This document shows, piece after piece, positions 1 through 6,537 of a DNA stretch of 10,462 bases. The translations under genes were made by a program, and so were the position numbers. Source of the stretch: an uncultured Burkholderiaceae bacterium (GTDB taxonomy: Bacteria > Pseudomonadota > Gammaproteobacteria > Burkholderiales > Burkholderiaceae); assembly GCA_937871985.1 (NCBI GenBank), contig CALMPB010000028.1, positions 1 to 10,462 on the forward strand, in the 5' to 3' direction. Under the pieces are notes generated by a model that had not been told where the DNA came from, made no database searches, and worked only from the letters and a program-made list of their open reading frames with translations. How positions within the stretch are numbered: the first letter of the stretch is position 1; the number at the start of each line of letters is the position of its first letter.

Positions 1-2796
1 CGTGGCTTCCAGCCGCACCAGGCCGTCGCCCGCGCCTGTGCCCAGGCTGGAGCTGCCGCGGCCGGCCAGCCGCAGCCGTTGCGGCGCCTCGATGTCGGAG
101 AGCGTGATGCGCGCTTCGTATCGCGCCTTGATCAGACCGATCCCCACCGTCACATCGGCGCGGTAGCGGTTCTCGCCATCGGCCTGCAGTGCGTGGCAAC
201 CCGGGATGACACGGGCCAGCGCCGCGGGGTCGAGCAGCACGGCAAAGACGCGCTCGGGCGGCGCGGCAATCTCCACCGTGCCTTGCGCGGCGAGCGACAG
301 ACCTTCGCCCGCCGAAGCCGCCACGGGGGCAAGTGCCTGCGGGTGGCGCGGCGCGGGTTCGGCCGTCTGCAGGTGGTGGAGCACGCGGTCGGGCGTGAGC
401 GGCAGTCGGATGTCGGCGACGTCGCGCAGCGGACGCAGCGCGTCCGCGAAGGCATTGGCGATGCAGGGCGGCGTGCTCATGTTGTTGCCCTCGCCCAGGC
501 CTTTCGCGCCCAGCGGCGTGAAGGGGCTCGGTGTCTCCAGGTGCACGATCACCGGGTCGGGTGCCTCGCAGGTGGTGGGCATCAGGTAGTCGGCCAGCGT
601 GCCGCTCTGGAAGCTGCCGTCGGCGCCGTAGCGGAACTCCTCCAGCAGGGCGGCGCCCAGGCCCTGCGCAAAGGCGCCCCGGATCTGGCCGTCGGCCAAC
701 GCCGGGTTGAGCAGGCGCCCGGCGTCGTGCGCCGTGATGTAGCGGTCCACACGCACCGCACCGGTATCGGGGTCGATCTCCAGGCCGCAGACGTCGAACA
801 CGAAGCCGTAGGCGGCCGAGGTGTTGACGCGGTCCTGAGGGTCGGGTGCGCGCAGGGTCTCTGGCGTCCAGAAGGCGGTCTCCCGCAGACCCGGTGTCTC
901 GCCCGCCGGCAGCAGCGCAGGTGCCCAGTGCGGGCTGGCGGCCAGCCGCGTGAACGGCTGGGCCTGGTCCGGCTGACGGCGGTTGAAGACCTTGCCGTCC
1001 TCGAAGCCGATGTCCGCGCTGTCGCAGCCCCAGGCCGCGGCGGCGATGCGCGCCAGTTTGTCGCGCAGGCGCTGCGTGGCCAGGTGCACCGTGCCCGCCA
1101 CGGCACCCGCGAAGCGGCTGCTGTAGTTGCCCGCGGCCACGCTCCAGGCGTCTTTGGCGGTGTCGAACTCCACGTTGACCACCACCTGGGCGGGGTGCAG
1201 GCCCAGCACGTCCGCCACCACCTGGGCGCACACCGTCATGTGGCCCTGGCCTGCGGGGGCGGAGGCGATGGTCACGTTGACGCCACCCAGCAGGTCGATG
1301 GCCACGGTGGCGCTGGCGATGGCGCCGTTCTTGGGCCCGGCCTTGGCGCGCTGCTCGGCCGTGAGCACGGTGCTGATGTAGCCCATGTTCGACACCGACG
1401 GTTCGACGATGGCGGCCACGCCGATGCCGTAGAGCCGGCCCGCGGCCCGCGCTGCGCGCTGACGCTCGCCGAGTTGCCGGGCCTGTGCTTCGGCCATGGC
1501 CATGTGGGTCAGGCGCGCGTAATCGCCGGAGTCGAGCACCGCGCCGGCGGCCGCGGTGTAGGGAAAGGCGTCGGCCGGCACGTAGTTGCGCAGGCGCAGT
1601 TGCACCGGGTCGATGGCCAGCTCGACCGCGATGCGGTCCATCAACCGCTCCAGCGCGTAGTACACCTGTGGCCCACCGAAGCCACGCACCAGGCCGGTGG
1701 GGGTCTTGTTGGTCACGACCACGCGGTTGCGCACCGCCAGGTGCTCGATGGCGTAGGCGCCGGTGAGCGCGCCGTGCATGCGGTAGAAGGTGGCGGGTTC
1801 GGGCGCGCGCAGGTAGGCGCCCACCTCGTCGGCCTGGTCGTAGCGCAGCGCCAGCACGCGGCCCTCGGGCGTGACGGCGGCCTCGATGGTGGTCAGCCGC
1901 GCGGTGGCCGAGGTGGCGGCGCTCAGGTGCTCCAGGCGGTCCTCGACCCACTTCACGGGGGCACCCGCCTTGCGCGAGGCCAGGCACATCAGCACCACGT
2001 AGGGGAACACCGCCTGCTTGACGCCGAAGCTGCCCCCCGAATCGCGGGGCACGCGGTGGCGCAGCTTGTTGCCCGGCACCTTCAGGGCCATGGCCATCAC
2101 CGCGTGCAGCGAAAACGGCCCCATGAAGTTCGAGAGCACGTCGTAGCCCTCGTCGCCAGGCAGGTGCTCGGCGATCACCACACCACATTCGATGGGCGAG
2201 CAGCTGTTGCGCGGGTAGTGCACGGAGGTGCGAACGGTGCGCACGCCGGGTTGGGCAAAGGCCGACCCGGGGTCGCCGTAACAGAACTCTCGGTCCGACA
2301 CCACGTTGTTGCCCACTGCCTCGTGCAGCGGCAAATCGCCATCCTGCAACGCACGTTCGATGTCCATCACCACTGGCAGGGGCTCGTATTCGACCCGCAG
2401 CAGATCGAGCGCGTCCTCGGCGATGTAGCGGTCCTCGGCCACCACCACCGCGACCGGTTCGCCCACGTGGCGCACGCGGTCCACGGCGAGGGCCCAGTGC
2501 TGCATCGGCTGCTTGACACCCACCACGAAGGGCTGAGCCCAGGCCTGCACGTCGGCGCCGGTGAGCACGGCGCGCACGCCGTGCAGCGCGAGTGCAGCTT
2601 GCGTGTGGATGCCGAGCAGCCGGGCGTGCGGATGAGGAGAACGCAGGACCGCCGCGTGCAGCGTGCCCGGGCGTGTGCCCAGGTCATCGGCGTAGGCGCC
2701 GCGACCGTTCAGCAGGGCATCGTCTTCCACCCGCTCTATGCGTTGGCCGACCCAGGCCTGCCGGGCGGCACCCACCAGTGAAGGTTCTGCGTGCAA
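1..2796 (-). CDS. Xanthine dehydrogenase/CoxL-family molybdopterin-binding subunit with C-terminal CoxG-like SRPBCC domain (partial, 3' end off window)
   Basis: This is the large, molybdenum-cofactor-binding subunit of a molybdenum hydroxylase (CO dehydrogenase/xanthine dehydrogenase/aldehyde oxidase family). Such subunits normally act in the cytoplasm with separate FAD and 2Fe-2S subunits, which are not in this window. The 932 visible codons are open throughout. Visible motifs are DSGGSFG near residue 251, RGFGGPQ at 371-377, GQGHMTV at 516-522 and KGLGEG from K765, where E769 sits at the place of the conserved catalytic glutamate. The RGFGGPQ loop lacks the form I CO dehydrogenase active-site signature (AYRCSFR), so CO is unlikely to be the substrate; the true substrate cannot be read from sequence. 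From about residue 834 the chain changes into a CoxG-like SRPBCC domain (VEIAAPPERVFAVLLDP, then a VIPGC motif), so two normally separate genes are fused here. The TTG start at 2796 is chosen because AGGAGA lies 5 nt upstream and an in-frame TGA lies 12 codons before it. Confidence 0.9.
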   Translation of the reverse strand, partial: MHAEPSLVGAARQAWVGQRIERVEDDALLNGRGAYADDLGTRPGTLHAAVLRSPHPHARLLGIHTQAALALHGVRAVLTGADVQAWAQPFVVGVKQPMQHWALAVDRVRHVGEPVAVVVAEDRYIAEDALDLLRVEYEPLPVVMDIERALQDGDLPLHEAVGNNVVSDREFCYGDPGSAFAQPGVRTVRTSVHYPRNSCSPIECGVVIAEHLPGDEGYDVLSNFMGPFSLHAVMAMALKVPGNKLRHRVPRDSGGSFGVKQAVFPYVVLMCLASRKAGAPVKWVEDRLEHLSAATSATARLTTIEAAVTPEGRVLALRYDQADEVGAYLRAPEPATFYRMHGALTGAYAIEHLAVRNRVVVTNKTPTGLVRGFGGPQVYYALERLMDRIAVELAIDPVQLRLRNYVPADAFPYTAAAGAVLDSGDYARLTHMAMAEAQARQLGERQRAARAAGRLYGIGVAAIVEPSVSNMGYISTVLTAEQRAKAGPKNGAIASATVAIDLLGGVNVTIASAPAGQGHMTVCAQVVADVLGLHPAQVVVNVEFDTAKDAWSVAAGNYSSRFAGAVAGTVHLATQRLRDKLARIAAAAWGCDSADIGFEDGKVFNRRQPDQAQPFTRLAASPHWAPALLPAGETPGLRETAFWTPETLRAPDPQDRVNTSAAYGFVFDVCGLEIDPDTGAVRVDRYITAHDAGRLLNPALADGQIRGAFAQGLGAALLEEFRYGADGSFQSGTLADYLMPTTCEAPDPVIVHLETPSPFTPLGAKGLGEGNNMSTPPCIANAFADALRPLRDVADIRLPLTPDRVLHHLQTAEPAPRHPQALAPVAASAGEGLSLAAQGTVEIAAPPERVFAVLLDPAALARVIPGCHALQADGENRYRADVTVGIGLIKARYEARITLSDIEAPQRLRLAGRGSSSLGTGAGDGLVRLEAT

Positions 2797-2801
2797 GCTT
2801 G

Positions 2802-2807
2802 TCTCCT
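2802..2807 (-). promoter_or_regulatory. Ribosome binding site of the molybdenum hydroxylase gene
   Basis: AGGAGA on the minus strand, 5 nt before the TTG at 2796. No ATG or GTG lies between the upstream in-frame TGA and this TTG, so the site decides the start. Confidence 0.7.
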
Positions 2808-2918
2808 GTGCCGATGTGGCGGCTGCAGTTCATGTGCAGCGCCAGTGTCAGGAGGCAGGAGGTGCGCGCGTTATCGCCAGCGTCGGGCGAATGACCGGCC
2901 GATCTGCCGGCTATCCAA

Positions 2919-2934
2919 AAAGTCTGGTGACTTT
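2919..2934 (-). promoter_or_regulatory. Short inverted repeat between regulator and hydroxylase genes
   Basis: A perfect dyad, AAAGTC-N4-GACTTT, lies 11-26 nt beyond the stop of the AraC-type gene. On the minus strand it is followed directly by two more T residues. It could be a weak intrinsic terminator of the regulator or a binding site ahead of the hydroxylase gene. The stem is AT-rich and short, so neither role is firm. Confidence 0.3.
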
Positions 2935-2944
2935 GCGGCCGCGC

Positions 2945-3823
2945 TCAGATCACGTGCGAGCGTGGGCCGGCCGGCGGCTCGAACAGGTTGACCTTGCGGC
3001 GGTAGTCGCTGGGCGTGATGCCCAGGTGCGCGCGAAAGAAGCGCGAGAAGTGGCTGGGCGCGGAGAAGCCGAGTTCGTGCGAGACATCGCCCACCGGTTC
3101 CTGGCTGTGGGTGAGCCGCTGCACCGCCGCCTCGAAACGCAGCACGTTGGCGTAAACCAGCGGCGTCACGCGCGTGTCGCGCTGGAACAGCGTGAAGAAG
3201 TGGGCGCGCGACAGACCGGTGGCGGCGGCCAGTCCGTCGACGTCGAGCTCACGCGCCACGTCCTGGCGCATGAGGGCGATGGCCTGGCGGATGCGGGGGT
3301 CCATGGCCACCGGCGGTTTGCTGCGCAGCAGGCTGGCCAGATCACGCCAACCCGAATAGCTCTCGACCACGGCGATGATGAGGTTGAACAGCAGATCCTC
3401 GAGGCGCCCGGGGGAGACCTCGTCGTCCCACCAGAGTTCGAGCACGAACTCCTCCACCATCTTGCGAGTAGCTTCGGTAAGTCGCACGCAGGGTTCGGGA
3501 AAGAAGCGCGGGTGCCCGGATAGAGCCAGCGAGCGCTGCAGTTCGGCAAGCCAGCCGGGCTCGATGTAAAGCGCCAGGATCAACGTACGTGCCCCCGGAG
3601 GCGCTTCGTGTTCGTAGGCGTGATGTTCCCAGGCGTTCACGAGCACGGCCGTATCGTCCGTGAGCGGTGCCCGCTCTCCCCTCACGCTGAAGGCGCTGTC
3701 GGCACCTCCCGCCTTGATCAGGATGTGGCAATGATGATGGGCATGCCCTACCAGTGGTGCGTCCATGTCCAGCAGTGCAACCCTGCCGAAACGCCCCTGG
3801 AAGATTTTGATGGCTGAGGACAA
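2945..3823 (-). CDS. AraC/XylS-family transcriptional regulator
   Basis: A DNA-binding regulator of about 292 residues with the usual AraC-family layout and length. The N-terminal half is cupin-like, with a histidine-rich strand HAHHHCH at residues 27-33 that may bind an effector or metal. The C-terminal part, about 185-277, holds two helix-turn-helix units: the first around LAAATGLSRAHFFTLF and the second around GFSAPSHFSRFF (from residue 252), followed by the typical GITPSDYRR ending. A longer reading begins at GTG 3865 (306 residues). I prefer TTG 3823 because AGGAG lies 7 nt before it, whereas the GTG has no Shine-Dalgarno match and sits inside an inverted repeat. The gene is upstream of, and co-directional with, the molybdenum hydroxylase 148 nt away. 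Activation of that operon by its substrate is a reasonable inference but is not shown by the sequence. Confidence 0.88.
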   Translation of the reverse strand: MSSAIKIFQGRFGRVALLDMDAPLVGHAHHHCHILIKAGGADSAFSVRGERAPLTDDTAVLVNAWEHHAYEHEAPPGARTLILALYIEPGWLAELQRSLALSGHPRFFPEPCVRLTEATRKMVEEFVLELWWDDEVSPGRLEDLLFNLIIAVVESYSGWRDLASLLRSKPPVAMDPRIRQAIALMRQDVARELDVDGLAAATGLSRAHFFTLFQRDTRVTPLVYANVLRFEAAVQRLTHSQEPVGDVSHELGFSAPSHFSRFFRAHLGITPSDYRRKVNLFEPPAGPRSHVI

Positions 3824-3830
3824 GTTTGAA

Positions 3831-3835
3831 CTCCT
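3831..3835 (-). promoter_or_regulatory. Ribosome binding site that favours the TTG start of the AraC-type gene
   Basis: AGGAG on the minus strand, 7 nt before TTG 3823. It supports the shorter reading of the regulator over the GTG at 3865. Confidence 0.55.
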
Positions 3836-3844
3836 GGGCCGAAC

Positions 3845-3878
3845 GATACCGGTATCTGTGGGCACTGAACAGGTGCCC
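3845..3878 (-). promoter_or_regulatory. Two adjacent dyads upstream of the AraC-type gene (candidate operator)
   Basis: A perfect 12-bp palindrome GATACCGGTATC (3845-3856) is followed 3 bp away by a perfect inverted repeat GGGCAC-N7-GTGCCC (3860-3878). If translation starts at TTG 3823, both lie in the leader or promoter of the regulator, where an autoregulatory or foreign repressor site would be expected. If GTG 3865 is used, the palindrome would be coding. AraC proteins usually bind direct repeats, so the cognate factor is uncertain. Confidence 0.35.
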
Positions 3879-4106
3879 GCAACAGTTCCAACCGGGAGGT
3901 TGCAGATTCGTTCTCAAACCGTCATGACTGCCCATTCAGCAGCTTTGACGGTGGTCGAATGGCCGTTACGAGCAGAACCGGTCGTTTGGCCAGGAGAAAC
4001 CACAGGCAGCACCCAGTCTGAAGCAGGTATCCGTCCGCTGAAAGGGGCCTCCGTTGAGGTCTGCCATCCCCATGCGATTCATCTCCGAACGGGGTATTCT
4101 TTGTGA
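3879..4106. other. Intergenic junction between metabolic backbone and accessory segment
   Basis: About 230 bp with no credible gene and base composition lower in GC than the hydroxylase region. It separates the conserved-looking regulator from the small hypothetical gene and the recombinase. It should hold the AraC-gene promoter (minus strand) and a plus-strand promoter. A TATTCT at 4095-4100 is the only -10-like box close to the gene at 4107, and it has no good -35 partner. If an integration boundary exists on this side, this is where I would look, but I see no duplicated attachment core. Confidence 0.35.
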
Positions 4107-4409
4107 ATGGCTCCTGAGCACATCGATCCGATCGAGCTGCGCAAGCGCATGCGCCTAGCACTCGACATCATCATGGCTCACCGCGTCGCGAAGGGCTTGT
4201 CGCTGGATCCCGCCAGAGTCACGGCGCTGCGCGATACCCTGGAGCAACGCGTCCTCCTGGCATTGGAGGAGACAGACGCTGCGCGAATGCCCCCAGGATG
4301 GTCTTGGCAGAAGGCTGCCGAGCAAGTCTCGGTGCTAGTCGCCATGTCAATCGTCAACGAGCAGAAGACCGAACCGCCTTCGGCCGCCGAGGACGCGCAA
4401 TCAGCCTAG
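4107..4409 (+). CDS. Small hypothetical protein
   Basis: A 100-residue protein that I do not recognise. It looks soluble and mostly helical, with amphipathic stretches around residues 9-30 and 66-86 (WSWQKAAEQVSVLVAMSIVN), a basic N-terminal third, an acidic alanine-rich tail, and no membrane segment or cysteine. The ATG at 4107 has no clear Shine-Dalgarno sequence. A TATTCT box ends 6 nt upstream, so a leaderless transcript is possible. The gene converges on the recombinase and the two stop codons share CTAG at 4406-4409. The length of the open frame, the sensible amino-acid mix and the neat overlap argue for a real gene, but no homology can be claimed. Confidence 0.6.
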   Translation: MAPEHIDPIELRKRMRLALDIIMAHRVAKGLSLDPARVTALRDTLEQRVLLALEETDAARMPPGWSWQKAAEQVSVLVAMSIVNEQKTEPPSAAEDAQSA

Positions 4410-5914
4410 GCTACGGGCGAAATGCTTGCCAGCCGATCTCGCATCGCCTGGACAAGACTCTGGCCCGTCGTGATCGGCGTCAGGTACGGTGGAAGTTCCT
4501 CGTCGAGCCATGGCGTTGTGTTGCGGTACTCGGTTCGATCAAGCAACACAAAGCGCATGGCGTGGTCTTCATCGTCCATTTGCGCCAGCAGCACCAGGTC
4601 TGCAATGGGCCGTCGCGCCTTCAGTACGTGCCAGCGCCGCACACCACGGTTGATTCGGGGCCAGAGCACTTGCAAGCGCATGCGAACGGCCTCGTTGAAC
4701 ACGAGCACCCGACTGCGAGGGTGCTGGCGGCACTTCAGGCCGTTGGCCTGCATCAACTCAGCGAGGTCTCGGCCAATTCGGTCACCGACCCGCCTACCAA
4801 CCAACTTCTGGCGCTCATGTTGCGCACGCACAACCCTAGGATCGCGCCCCGCCAGTTCCAGAGCCCGTGACACTGAGCCAAATGCGTTGGTGTACGCCCG
4901 GGTTGATCGGATGCCCATGGCCTCCAGGTCCAGGCAGTTCAGCCCCGGGTTCTCCGCCAGGCGTTCCCGGAGCACCTGGATCATTTGCTCCTTGTCCCGT
5001 CGAAGCCGGCGGCGCACCCACAGCCTCTCTTGGGTGCGCTTCCAAAGGTCGGCTGGAATCACTGGTTCAATGACGTTGTCGGCTCGCGTGGGAGGACGTC
5101 GCTTCTTTGCCGGGCCCGCGGCGTAACGCTCGCTGCCCCACACGAAGTTTCCCGCGAGGGCCTCGCACCTCAGCAGGTTGTCAACCCGCGTGGTGGTGAA
5201 CGGTCGGCCGTCCTGCCCTACTTTCCCTTCCATGCGCAGTTGCTGGGCTACGCCCTTGATTGAGCCATTGTGGTCGGCGTAGAGGCTGAAGATCCGGCGG
5301 GTCAGTTCAACCTCATCGGGTGGGCCTGGCACCCAGGCAATGCGTTCGCTCTGCATGGCTTTGCACTGCCCCCTGGCCAGCGGGCGCCTGTTGCCGAGGC
5401 GGTCGATGGCAATCCGCGTCAGTCCGATGCAGGGAAGCTGCCCCATCTGGTAGCCGAGGTGGACAGCGCGGTCTTGGCCGGCCCGGCTCTTCACGCTGAG
5501 GTCACGGGAATACTCAGCCGCCATCGCCCGCTTGAGCGTCTTCAGAAGCGCTGTCATCGGCTCCTCGTCGGTGCCAAAGGCTTCCTCGACATAGATCACC
5601 TTTGCACCATGAAGCCGGCAGGTGTACTCGTAGTACGCAGCGGCATCGATGTCCTGGAAGCGACCCCACCGGCTCACGTCATAGACCAGCACAACGTCGA
5701 AAGGACGCGGGGTGTCCAAGACGTCGCGAAGAAGGCTCTTCATGCCCTCCCGGTTGGCAATGTTGAGCCCGCTCTTGGCCGAATCTTCATAGATTCGCAC
5801 CAGCTCGAGTTCTTGGACTTCGGCATAGGCTTGGATTGCCGCAAGCTGGGTGCCGATTGACAGTTCTTGTCGATCGCTCGACATGCGAACATATGCAACA
5901 GCACGTGATGTCAT
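4406..5914 (-). CDS. Large serine recombinase (resolvase/invertase-type site-specific recombinase)
   Basis: A 502-residue DNA recombinase that should break and rejoin DNA through a phosphoserine intermediate at paired attachment sites. The N-terminal catalytic domain (about 1-150) shows YVRMSSDRQ with nucleophile S12, an SIGTQ segment at 19-23, and YDVSRWGR (78-85) with the arginines R82 and R85 expected of the active site. Residues of about 165-290 match the general layout of the Recombinase domain (IFSLYAD, then GSIKGVAQQL, then TTRVDNLLRCEALAGNFVWG). The C-terminal part is basic and helical but lacks the usual four-cysteine zinc ribbon; only scattered cysteines are present. ATG 5914 is preceded 7 nt upstream by AAGGAGG. 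The gene is divergent from a helix-turn-helix gene, an arrangement typical of regulated mobile-element integrases. It probably moved, or still moves, the adjacent accessory segment. Confidence 0.9.
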   Translation of the reverse strand: MTSRAVAYVRMSSDRQELSIGTQLAAIQAYAEVQELELVRIYEDSAKSGLNIANREGMKSLLRDVLDTPRPFDVVLVYDVSRWGRFQDIDAAAYYEYTCRLHGAKVIYVEEAFGTDEEPMTALLKTLKRAMAAEYSRDLSVKSRAGQDRAVHLGYQMGQLPCIGLTRIAIDRLGNRRPLARGQCKAMQSERIAWVPGPPDEVELTRRIFSLYADHNGSIKGVAQQLRMEGKVGQDGRPFTTTRVDNLLRCEALAGNFVWGSERYAAGPAKKRRPPTRADNVIEPVIPADLWKRTQERLWVRRRLRRDKEQMIQVLRERLAENPGLNCLDLEAMGIRSTRAYTNAFGSVSRALELAGRDPRVVRAQHERQKLVGRRVGDRIGRDLAELMQANGLKCRQHPRSRVLVFNEAVRMRLQVLWPRINRGVRRWHVLKARRPIADLVLLAQMDDEDHAMRFVLLDRTEYRNTTPWLDEELPPYLTPITTGQSLVQAMRDRLASISPVA

Positions 5915-5919
5915 CGGCG

Positions 5920-5926
5920 CCTCCTT
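5920..5926 (-). promoter_or_regulatory. Strong ribosome binding site of the serine recombinase
   Basis: AAGGAGG on the minus strand, 5 nt before ATG 5914. This nearly ideal Shine-Dalgarno sequence fixes the recombinase start. Confidence 0.75.
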
Positions 5927-5981
5927 CCGGTCAGGCGAACAGGATCAAGTGGATCACGTCTGCACGCTCGGCGCCAACACG

Positions 5982-6072
5982 CGAGTGGACACGTTTTCCT
6001 CAGGGCTGCAACAGCCGCACCGCCACGCACAGGTCGGTTCGCTCAGGTGGCGGCTCGAGTGGGCCACACTCG
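5982..6072. promoter_or_regulatory. Divergent control region with dyad and repeated CGAGTG half-site
   Basis: The 175-bp gap between the recombinase and the helix-turn-helix gene must hold both promoters. It contains a perfect inverted repeat CGAGTG-GGCCA-CACTCG at 6056-6072, and the half-site CGAGTGG recurs at 5982-5988. A dyad just ahead of a small DNA-binding gene suggests an operator through which that protein would control itself and the recombinase. No convincing -35/-10 pair could be assigned. Confidence 0.35.
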
Positions 6073-6089
6073 CCAGAAGAGTACTATCT

Positions 6090-6537
6090 GTGAACGCCGA
6101 ACTTCGCCCAAGCGCTCAAACAAGAGATATCGCGCATCGCCCGCAAGGAAGTCCGCGAGGACATTGCCTCGCTGCGCAAGGCATCAACTGCATACCGGTC
6201 TGAAATCGCGTCGCTCAAGCGCGCGGTCAAAGACCTGAGCGTTCAGCTGCGCCCCGCGCGGAAGGCAATCGCGCACACCGCGCCTGTTGCGACCGATGAC
6301 AAGACTGCTGGCCGTCCCGGGCGCAAACGTACCTTCAGCGCTGAGCGGCTGAAGGCGAAGCGCCAATCGCTTGGCATGAGCCAGGAACAAATGGCTCAGT
6401 TGCTTGGCATCTCTACCCTGAGCCTGTGGAAGTGGGAGTCCTGCCAAGTCACTCCACGTACCTCGATGCTCGAACGGCACTTTGTGGCGATGGATATGGG
6501 CAAGCGCGAGGCTTGGAGGGCATTGGAGACGGTGTAG
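6090..6537 (+). pseudogene. XRE-type helix-turn-helix DNA-binding protein, start codon apparently frameshifted
   Basis: The frame ending at TAG 6535-6537 is open back to a TGA at 6091-6093. It encodes a chain beginning TPNFAQALKQEISRIARKEV, a charged, probably coiled-coil N-terminal part, a basic linker (GRPGRKR), and an XRE-like helix-turn-helix around MSQEQMAQLLGISTLSLWKW. No ATG, GTG or TTG exists in this frame before ATG 6376, which would leave only about 54 residues. A GTG at 6090-6092 with a purine-rich AGAAGAG 8 nt upstream is separated from ACG-CCG-AAC by one extra A. Deleting one of the two A residues at 6093-6094 would restore a 148-residue protein starting MTPNFAQAL. The gene is therefore either a recent pseudogene, a sequencing error, or translated from a non-standard start. 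Intact, it would be a small regulator, plausibly of the divergent recombinase. Confidence 0.65.

Noticed and set aside
79..2781. 900-codon open frame on the plus strand
   Set aside because: It lies antisense to the molybdenum hydroxylase and is rich in His, Gly, Arg and Val with no domain. Such frames arise from GC-rich third positions; the minus-strand frame carries all family motifs.
2738..3523. 261-codon plus-strand open frame
   Set aside because: Antisense to the AraC-type gene, low-complexity composition, no domain.
3823..3865. GTG 3865 as start of the AraC-type gene
   Set aside because: No Shine-Dalgarno sequence and it lies inside an inverted repeat; TTG 3823 has AGGAG at proper spacing. 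The longer form is not excluded.
4298..5126. Plus-strand open frames of 190 and 234 codons
   Set aside because: Both are largely antisense to the serine recombinase, whose catalytic motifs are clear.
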